Part shown: positions 1 through 3,948 of the stretch, in pieces
How positions within the stretch are numbered: the first letter of the stretch is position 1
Layout: every line of letters begins with the position of its first letter
Notes under the pieces: model-generated
Databases searched by the model: none
Seen by the model: only the letters and a program-made list of their open reading frames with translations
What the model was told of the DNA's origin: nothing
Made by a program: the position numbers and the translations under genes
Source: an uncultured Lachnospiraceae bacterium
GTDB lineage: Bacteria; Bacillota; Clostridia; Lachnospirales; Lachnospiraceae
Assembly: GCA_945492935.1 (NCBI GenBank)
Contig: CALYVE010000117.1
Coordinates: 1 to 6,135, forward strand
DNA: 6,135 nucleotides
Reading direction: 5' to 3'

Positions 1-977
1 TCGGTACCGGATGTGCCATTCCGGGTATTATGGCATGCCGAACCATCCGCAATGAAAGAGAAAGAAGAGCAACAGCAATGCTGACACCGTTTATGCCTTG
101 TGGTGCGAAGCTGCCTGTTATTGCATTGTTTGTAGGTGCATTTTTTCCGGATACACCTTGGGTCGGGCCGCTTATGTACATTGTTGGTATTGTATTGATT
201 CTCCTTGGAGCATTATTGATAAAAGCGATTACAGGATTTAAATACAGAAAATCCTTCTTCATTATTGAAATGCCTGAGTATAAGCTTCCGAGCCTTAAAA
301 GAGCTGTGGTTTCCATGCTTTCAAGAGGCAAGGCGTACATTATCAAGGCGGGAACCATTATTCTTGTATGTAATACGATCGTACAGATTATGCAGTCCTT
401 TGACTGGCATCTTAAGGTGGTGGAAGAGGGAATGGAGAGCAATTCTATCCTCGCATCAATCGCTTCTCCGATTGCTGTCATTTTGGTGCCAATCGTTGGT
501 GTAACAGCATGGCAGCTTGCAGCTGCGGCGGTAACCGGATTTATTGCAAAGGAAAATGTGGTGGGTACACTTGCGGTTTGCTATGGATTAAGTGCCTTTA
601 TCGATACAGAGGAGCTTGCACTTGTTGGTGACGGTAATGTGGTAGCGTCTGCAATGGCAATCACGAAGGTGGCAGCTCTTGCTTTCCTGATGTTTAACCT
701 GTACACACCGCCTTGTTTTGCAGCGCTTGGAGCCATGAATTCAGAAATGCAGAGCAAAAAGTGGTTATGGGGAGGCATTGCTCTTCAGTTAGGAACAGGC
801 TATACAGTTGCTTTTCTCGTATATCAGGTCGGCACACTGATTACGACAGGTAAGTTAGGCAGCGGATTTGTTCCGGGACTGATCGCTGTGCTTGCTATGG
901 TTGCTGTTGTAGTCGGATTTATTTATAAAAATAACAAGCAGTTTGCTGCCGAGTATGAATTAAAAAAGGTAGGATAA
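1..977 (+). CDS. feoB: Ferrous iron transport protein B, C-terminal part (5' end outside window)
   Basis: This is the membrane half of FeoB, the inner-membrane Fe(II) permease driven by an N-terminal G domain, which lies upstream of the window. The frame is open from base 3 with no start; the first in-window Met (base 30) is internal, because the residues before it (GCAIPGIM) belong to the conserved Gate motif. About 324 residues are visible. Recognisable landmarks are G-C-A-I-P-G-I-M-A-C-R-T-I, then TPFMPCGAKLPV with the conserved Cys of the Gate domain, and in the second Gate domain GFIAKENVVGTLAV followed by NLYTPPCFAALGAM. Around eight hydrophobic helices can be picked out, the last ending near residue K-N-N-K. 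The protein ends AAEYELKKVG, a normal FeoB-like terminus, so the 3' end looks intact. It is followed 40 bases later by a FeoB-partner gene, presumably in the same transcript. Family assignment is strong; regulation lies outside the window. Confidence 0.95.
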   Translation, partial: GTGCAIPGIMACRTIRNERERRATAMLTPFMPCGAKLPVIALFVGAFFPDTPWVGPLMYIVGIVLILLGALLIKAITGFKYRKSFFIIEMPEYKLPSLKRAVVSMLSRGKAYIIKAGTIILVCNTIVQIMQSFDWHLKVVEEGMESNSILASIASPIAVILVPIVGVTAWQLAAAAVTGFIAKENVVGTLAVCYGLSAFIDTEELALVGDGNVVASAMAITKVAALAFLMFNLYTPPCFAALGAMNSEMQSKKWLWGGIALQLGTGYTVAFLVYQVGTLITTGKLGSGFVPGLIAVLAMVAVVVGFIYKNNKQFAAEYELKKVG

Positions 978-1005
978 GTTTCACTGTTATACAGACGGAA
1001 GTCAG

Positions 1006-1012
1006 AAAGGAG
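1006..1012 (+). promoter_or_regulatory. Ribosome binding site of the FeoB-associated gene
   Basis: AAAGGAG lies 5 bases before the ATG at 1018. It supports translation of a gene too short to stand out by length alone. Confidence 0.7.
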
Positions 1013-1017
1013 CTGCA

Positions 1018-1164
1018 ATGGAAAATGTGATTATAATCGGAATCCTGCTTGTAGTAGTGGGTGCAGCGGTTCTTTACATACGGAAGGAAAAAAAGAAAGG
1101 CACCAGATGTATCGGATGTCCGGCTGCCGGGTGCTGCAAGATGAAGCAGAGAGAAGATATTTGA
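1018..1164 (+). CDS. FeoB-associated Cys-rich membrane protein
   Basis: This 48-residue protein has one N-terminal membrane helix (about residues 3-21, IIIGILLVVVGAAVLYI), a basic stretch RKEKKKG, and a short cytoplasmic-type tail with the cluster C-I-G-C-P-A-A-G-C-C (Cys 31, 34, 39, 40). That architecture and its place right after feoB match the FeoB-associated Cys-rich family found in many Firmicutes. Such small proteins are thought to help FeoB, possibly by handling iron through their cysteines; that role is inference. The start is set by the AAAGGAG site 5 bases upstream. It ends KMKQREDI and shares the transcript with feoB. A gene remnant in another frame begins across its stop codon, which suggests a deletion joined foreign or neighbouring sequence here, although the length is normal for the family. 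Confidence 0.85.
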   Translation: MENVIIIGILLVVVGAAVLYIRKEKKKGTRCIGCPAAGCCKMKQREDI

Positions 1165-1399
1165 TTGTGTCGAAACAAATGGTTACTCGACCGATTTATT
1201 GTTGTTTGAATCTGCAGGTACATATACTGCGTATCATACAACGAAAAGATTTTCGGTTGGGGAGGAACGGGATGCGATAGATGCTAATTCGAAAGCTAGC
1301 GCATGGATAGGAAAAGATGAGTCATTTTCAACATATTTATCGGATGGAAATATTCTTGTGATTGATGGTGGAAATGTTAAAATATCGATGATGGAATAA
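1145..1399 (+). pseudogene. Start-less 3' remnant of an unrecognised protein gene
   Basis: A frame different from the preceding gene is open from 1145 and ends with TAA at 1397-1399. From about base 1163 it translates into plausible soluble protein: DCVETNGYSTDLLLF, then ESAGTYTAYHTTKRF, and at the end DGNILVIDGGNVKISMME. It contains no ATG until the final MM pair. The possible TTG starts at 1199 and 1202 have no ribosome site and lie inside the protein-like stretch. I therefore read it as the C-terminal end of a gene whose 5' part is gone, not as a functional gene. The hydrophilic, beta-rich composition would fit an exported or lipoprotein domain, but I do not recognise a family. It ends 12 bases before the hairpin of a strong terminator, as a genuine 3' end would. 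Confidence 0.4.
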
Positions 1400-1411
1400 T
1401 AAGCAAACCCC

Positions 1412-1445
1412 AAAAAGGTCGTGCAGTTTTGCACGATCTTTTTTT
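1412..1445 (+). terminator. Intrinsic terminator closing the feo unit
   Basis: A 10-bp stem (AGGTCGTGCA at 1416-1425 with TGCACGATCT at 1430-1439, one G-U pair) has a 4-base loop GTTT and runs into a T tract to 1445. The A run before the stem could pair with the T run, so it may work in both directions. It isolates feoB and its partner from the MerR-type gene. Confidence 0.9.
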
Positions 1446-1505
1446 GTGTGATTCGCGAAAATTACAAGCCCTTTGATGATTGCAGATGGGTAATCAAAAA
1501 AATAT

Positions 1506-1533
1506 TTGACTGCACCTTAGGAGCAGTCATAAG
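1506..1533 (+). promoter_or_regulatory. MerR-style promoter with internal dyad operator
   Basis: A -35 box TTGACT (1506-1511) is followed by a -10-like CATAAG (1528-1533, 4 of 6 matches to TATAAT, 16-base spacing). Between and overlapping them is a near-perfect inverted repeat centred on 1518: arms TGACTGC (1507-1513) and GCAGTCA (1523-1529), with inner CCT/AGG also pairing and one mismatch (1514/1522). A dyad filling the -35/-10 spacer is the classic site of MerR-family regulators, and the next gene encodes a MerR-type DNA-binding domain, so autoregulation is likely. The exact -10 is uncertain; spacing up to 18-19 bases gives poorer hexamers. The ribosome site AAAGGGGG follows at 1537-1544. 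Confidence 0.6.
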
Positions 1534-1550
1534 TTCAAAGGGGGTAGAAC

Positions 1551-2099
1551 ATGAACGAGTTATTTACGTTGCGAGAAATATGTGAAAGAGGAGCTGTAAC
1601 AAGGAGGATGGTGCAGCGATATGAGCAAAAAGGTCTTGTTAAGCCGGTTGCTGTGAATAAGTATGGTCATTTGTTATACGATGAACAGGGGTTATTTCAG
1701 ATAAAAAGAATCAGATTATATCATCAGTTTGGCTTTCAATTGGATGAAATAAAGCTGTATATAGAATCAGACTCCGGTATGTGGAATGACAAACAACGTG
1801 AGACGTTCTATAAGATATTTGTTCCTTTGATGTTAGGATTGATTGTTTTATTTGCAATTATCTATTTGATAAAATGCATGAAGACCAAAATCGTAGGCAT
1901 GGTTGTGTCAAACATACTAACAATCGTTGCATATGAGCTTTTGAAATGGGATTTTGCGGATAGAAGAGTTGTGCCGGGATCGTTTGATAAAGGAATTGCG
2001 TTTGTGGTTATGTATATTGCATTTGCCTTGATGATTGCGGGCATAGTGTTAAGTATAATCGAAAAGAAAAAGCAATCAGTTGATAATAATATCGGATAG
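1551..2099 (+). CDS. MerR-family HTH domain fused to a three-helix membrane region
   Basis: This 182-residue protein starts at an ATG 6 bases after AAAGGGGG. Residues 5-72 are a MerR-type winged helix: FTLREICERGAVTRRMVQRY is the helix-turn-helix, GLVKPVAVNKYGHLLYDE the wing, and LFQIKRIRLYHQFGFQLDEI the second helical pair. Ordinary MerR proteins continue with a long dimerisation helix and a ligand-binding tail. Here a short linker (ESDSGMWNDKQRE) leads instead to hydrophobic segments at about 88-108, 113-131 and 149-170, ending in a charged tail EKKKQS. A membrane-anchored DNA-binding sensor is the simplest reading; a gene fusion that left a non-functional protein is also possible. No effector-binding cysteines are obvious. 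The gene is monocistronic, between its own dyad-bearing promoter and a strong terminator. The DNA-binding fold call is firm; the signal sensed is unknown. Confidence 0.8.
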   Translation: MNELFTLREICERGAVTRRMVQRYEQKGLVKPVAVNKYGHLLYDEQGLFQIKRIRLYHQFGFQLDEIKLYIESDSGMWNDKQRETFYKIFVPLMLGLIVLFAIIYLIKCMKTKIVGMVVSNILTIVAYELLKWDFADRRVVPGSFDKGIAFVVMYIAFALMIAGIVLSIIEKKKQSVDNNIG

Positions 2100-2122
2100 A
2101 AATAAGATAATGCTTTCTTTGC

Positions 2123-2159
2123 GACTGCACTGCAATACTGTAGTGCAGTCTTATTTTTT
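2123..2159 (+). terminator. Intrinsic terminator of the MerR-type gene
   Basis: A 12-bp stem (GACTGCACTGCA from 2123, pairing with TGTAGTGCAGTC ending at 2150, one G-U pair) has a 4-base loop ATAC and is followed by TTATTTTTT. It lies 23 bases after the stop codon. Confidence 0.92.
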
Positions 2160-2193
2160 GAACTATCACATTTTGCCGTTTTGGTGTAAAATA

Positions 2194-2207
2194 TAACCAT
2201 GTGGTTA
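2194..2207 (+). promoter_or_regulatory. Short palindrome before the WYL gene, possible operator
   Basis: TAACCA-TG-TGGTTA is a 14-base inverted repeat with six-base arms, 32 bases before the chosen start. A -10-like TAAAAT (2187-2192) lies immediately upstream, without a convincing -35. The position suits repression or autoregulation by the downstream regulator, but that is inference. Confidence 0.3.
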
Positions 2208-2222
2208 CCGGATAAAAGTATG

Positions 2223-2230
2223 GGAAGGAG
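2223..2230 (+). promoter_or_regulatory. Ribosome binding site that favours the second ATG of the WYL gene
   Basis: GGAAGGAG ends 3 bases before the ATG at 2234 but 9 bases before the ATG at 2240. The wider spacing is within the usual range, so 2240 is preferred. Confidence 0.6.
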
Positions 2231-2239
2231 CATATGGTT

Positions 2240-3277
2240 ATGGAGAAATCAGCAGAGACATTACAAAAGGGTACAGAAAAGAAAATCGTTCGTGGACCAA
2301 GAAGCAACCAGAAGCTTAAAATCATGTATCTGATGAAAATTCTTCTGGATGAAACGGATGAGACGCATGATATTACCTTGAATGAAATTGTAAAAAAACT
2401 CAAGTCGTACAATGTAACAGCTGAGCGAAAGAGCCTGTATGATGATATCGAAAATCTGAGACAGTTTGGATTTGACATCATCGGAAGCCAGTATGACAGA
2501 AGTTATCATTACAAGATAGCAAGCAGGGATTTTCAGCTGGTGGAGCTTAAACTGCTCGTGGATGCGGTGCAGTCAGCGAAGTTTATTACTAAGAAGAAGT
2601 CGGATGAACTGATTAAGAAGATAGAAAACTTTGCGAGCAAATATGAGGCAAAGCAGCTTCACAGACAGGTCAATGTAAACGGTCGCGTAAAGTCTATGAA
2701 CGAAAGAGTTTATTACAGCGTGGATACGATTCATGATGCATTGTGCAAGGAGTGTCAGATTAAGTTTCAGTATTTCTCATGGACGGTAGATAAGAAGATG
2801 GAGCTTAAGCACGACGGTACATATTACAGTGTGAGTCCTTGGGCACTCTGCTGGGATGATGAGAAATATTACCTGATAGGTTATGACAACAGAGAAATGA
2901 AGATAAAGCATTTTCGCGTGGACAAGATGACGAATGTGTCAACGACGGATGAAAAGCGTCTTGGTAAAGAATCATTCTCTGAGATTAAAATGTCGGAATA
3001 TACGAATAAGCTTTTCGGCATGTTCGACGGGGATTTGGAGAGTGTCACTTTATTGTGTGAGAATCATACGGCAAATGTTATTATAGATAGATTTGGTACG
3101 GATATTCCTATCATCAAGACCGACAAGGAACATTTTACGGTTAAGGTTAGGGTGTCAGTCAGCAAGATATTCCTCGGCTGGATTATGGCTATACCGGGAA
3201 TAAAGATTGTTGCTCCGGAGAGTACGGTTAACATGATGAAGAGCGAGATAAAAAGGCTGCAGGAGATGTACTTGTAG
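2240..3277 (+). CDS. Helix-turn-helix/WYL-domain transcriptional regulator
   Basis: This is a 345-residue protein from the ATG at 2240 (347 if the ATG at 2234 is used). An N-terminal basic stretch (KGTEKKIVRGPRSNQ) leads into a DeoR-like winged helix: LKIMYLMKILLDETD, ITLNEIVKKLKSYNV, then AERKSLYDDIENLRQFGFDI, typical for the DNA-recognition half of WYL proteins. The middle holds helices that join the two halves. The WYL domain follows, with ALCKECQIKFQYFSW, SVSPWALCWDDEKYYLIGYD and IKHFRVDKM. The name motif W-Y-L appears here as Y-Y-L at about residues 210-212, a common variant. The C-terminal extension (VRVSVSKIFLGWIMAIPG to KRLQEMYL) is also usual for the family. WYL domains are thought to bind nucleic-acid or nucleotide-like ligands and switch the DNA-binding part. 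Members often control defence or stress loci, but none is visible in this window. The target is unknown; the adjacent acidic protein gene is a candidate only by position. Confidence 0.9.
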   Translation: MEKSAETLQKGTEKKIVRGPRSNQKLKIMYLMKILLDETDETHDITLNEIVKKLKSYNVTAERKSLYDDIENLRQFGFDIIGSQYDRSYHYKIASRDFQLVELKLLVDAVQSAKFITKKKSDELIKKIENFASKYEAKQLHRQVNVNGRVKSMNERVYYSVDTIHDALCKECQIKFQYFSWTVDKKMELKHDGTYYSVSPWALCWDDEKYYLIGYDNREMKIKHFRVDKMTNVSTTDEKRLGKESFSEIKMSEYTNKLFGMFDGDLESVTLLCENHTANVIIDRFGTDIPIIKTDKEHFTVKVRVSVSKIFLGWIMAIPGIKIVAPESTVNMMKSEIKRLQEMYL

Positions 3278-3390
3278 AGTGTGAACAGTAACATAGGATG
3301 TATTTGTAGGTTGCAAGTACATATTTATGACAGATGGATTGTTTATGATGGGTTCATAGGAAACAGGAAAAACGTAGTTGGTTTTATTTA

Positions 3391-3396
3391 AGGAGG
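3391..3396 (+). promoter_or_regulatory. Ribosome binding site fixing the start of the acidic EF-hand protein
   Basis: AGGAGG lies 8 bases before the ATG at 3405. It would fall inside the gene if translation began at the upstream in-frame ATG-like codon near 3378, so the shorter protein is the real one. Confidence 0.8.
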
Positions 3397-3404
3397 GTAA
3401 CGCT

Positions 3405-3650
3405 ATGGATTGGATGGATTTTAATCGTGATGGAGAAGTTGACGGCGCAGAGTTTATGATGGGCGAGGAGATGCTTTGCAGTAGTAGGAAAGAGCACGAG
3501 CTTCTTTTCGGTGACTCTGAGAATTATGATGGAAATGATTATGAAGATGAGGAAGAGGAAGAGGAAGAGGAAGGGGAAGAAGACGCCTTCGATGATGGAG
3601 ATGATTTCGACAGTGACGATGATTTTGGTGATGGGGATGATGAATGGTAA
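3405..3650 (+). CDS. Small hyperacidic protein with a single EF-hand loop
   Basis: This 81-residue protein begins at the ATG behind a perfect AGGAGG site. Residues 5-16, DFNRDGEVDGAE, are a canonical 12-residue EF-hand calcium loop: Asp at 1, Asn at 3, Asp at 5, Gly at 6, a hydrophobic residue at 8, Asp at 9 and Glu at 12. The short helix AEFMMGEEMLC follows. From about residue 40 the chain is almost wholly Asp, Glu and Gly, including a run of eight Glu and repeated DD-containing segments (DDGDDF, DSDDDF, DGDDEW). There is no signal peptide or membrane helix, so it is presumably cytoplasmic. Calcium binding through the loop and low-affinity cation buffering or protein/nucleic-acid mimicry by the tail are possible roles; none is demonstrated. 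It could be related to the many small clostridial proteins that start with a DxNxDG loop, but I cannot name a family. Confidence 0.75.
   Translation: MDWMDFNRDGEVDGAEFMMGEEMLCSSRKEHELLFGDSENYDGNDYEDEEEEEEEEGEEDAFDDGDDFDSDDDFGDGDDEW
3549..3578 (+). repeat. Tandem GAGGAA hexamer tract inside the acidic gene
   Basis: Four perfect copies of GAGGAA (3549-3572) are followed by one imperfect copy GGGGAA. Each adds Glu-Glu in frame, so slippage would change the length of the acidic tail without shifting the frame. Confidence 0.8.
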
Positions 3651-3657
3651 GTGGTAA

Positions 3658-3837
3658 TGTATTCCCTACAAAAAACTGACGCCTCTGATATTCATTCTGG
3701 TCAGATCCTGCGTACATTATGCACTATTTGAGGATGCGTTCTATCTGAAGTCACAGATAGATATATTAAAAGAAAGTTTGGAACTCTTTGTTATGAAATA
3801 CAACCCGAAAGCAAGGTCGGGTGCTGTTACAAAGTAA
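3658..3837 (+). pseudogene. Start-less protein-like remnant between the acidic and surface-protein genes
   Basis: The 223 bases between the two genes hold one frame open for 59 codons, closed by TAA at 3835-3837. Its second half reads like true protein: HYALFEDAFYLKSQ, then IDILKESLELFVMKYNP and KARSGAVTK, a helical amphipathic pattern. There is no ATG before the internal VMKYNP and no ribosome site at a sensible place, and the frame upstream is closed at 3655. I interpret it as the C-terminal end of a decayed gene. I do not recognise the family. It could also be chance, since 59 open codons is not rare. Confidence 0.3.
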
Positions 3838-3859
3838 GTGAAACTAAAAAATATAATAA

Positions 3860-3865
3860 GGGAGG
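3860..3865 (+). promoter_or_regulatory. Ribosome binding site of the surface protein gene
   Basis: GGGAGG lies 8 bases before the ATG at 3874, which opens a standard signal peptide. This fixes the start. Confidence 0.8.
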
Positions 3866-3873
3866 CAGATTCA

Positions 3874-3948
3874 ATGAAAAAAAGAATATTTACCATAATA
3901 CTTAGCATTTGCATGGTACTTATGCTTGCGCCGATTTCCGCAAAAGCT
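3874..3948 (+). other. Signal peptide region
   Basis: A basic start (MKKR) leads to a hydrophobic core IFTIILSICMVLMLAPIS and the signal-peptidase I site A-K-A before Met26. There is no lipobox, since Cys13 lies inside the core. Cleavage would leave Met26-Glu-Ile-Tyr-Val as the mature N-terminus. Confidence 0.85.

Noticed and set aside
1472..1498. Inverted repeat TTTGAT ... ATCAAA upstream of the MerR promoter
   Set aside because: Short A/T-rich arms with a 15-base gap, easily due to chance.
2861..2878. Y-Y-L in place of W-Y-L in the regulator as a defect
   Set aside because: The first position of the motif often varies, and the rest of the domain looks intact.
3268..3320. Inverted repeat GTACTTG ... 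CAAGTAC as a terminator of the WYL gene
   Set aside because: The arms are 39 bases apart and no T tract follows; part of it is explained by the small direct duplication.
3378..3404. Longer start for the acidic protein
   Set aside because: It would place the AGGAGG ribosome site inside the gene; the ATG at 3405 has ideal spacing and starts the conserved-looking part.
3454..3717. Reverse-strand open frame rich in His, Leu and Pro
   Set aside because: It is the complement of the GAGGAA/GATGAT acidic tract, has no ribosome site, and the + strand gene is well supported.
3803..3822. Hairpin ACCCGA/TCGGGT as a terminator
   Set aside because: Only six base pairs with an 8-base loop, and no T tract follows.
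3852..3857. Perfect TATAAT before the surface protein
   Set aside because: Transcription from it would begin within the ribosome binding site at 3860-3865, and no -35 box lies at the right distance.
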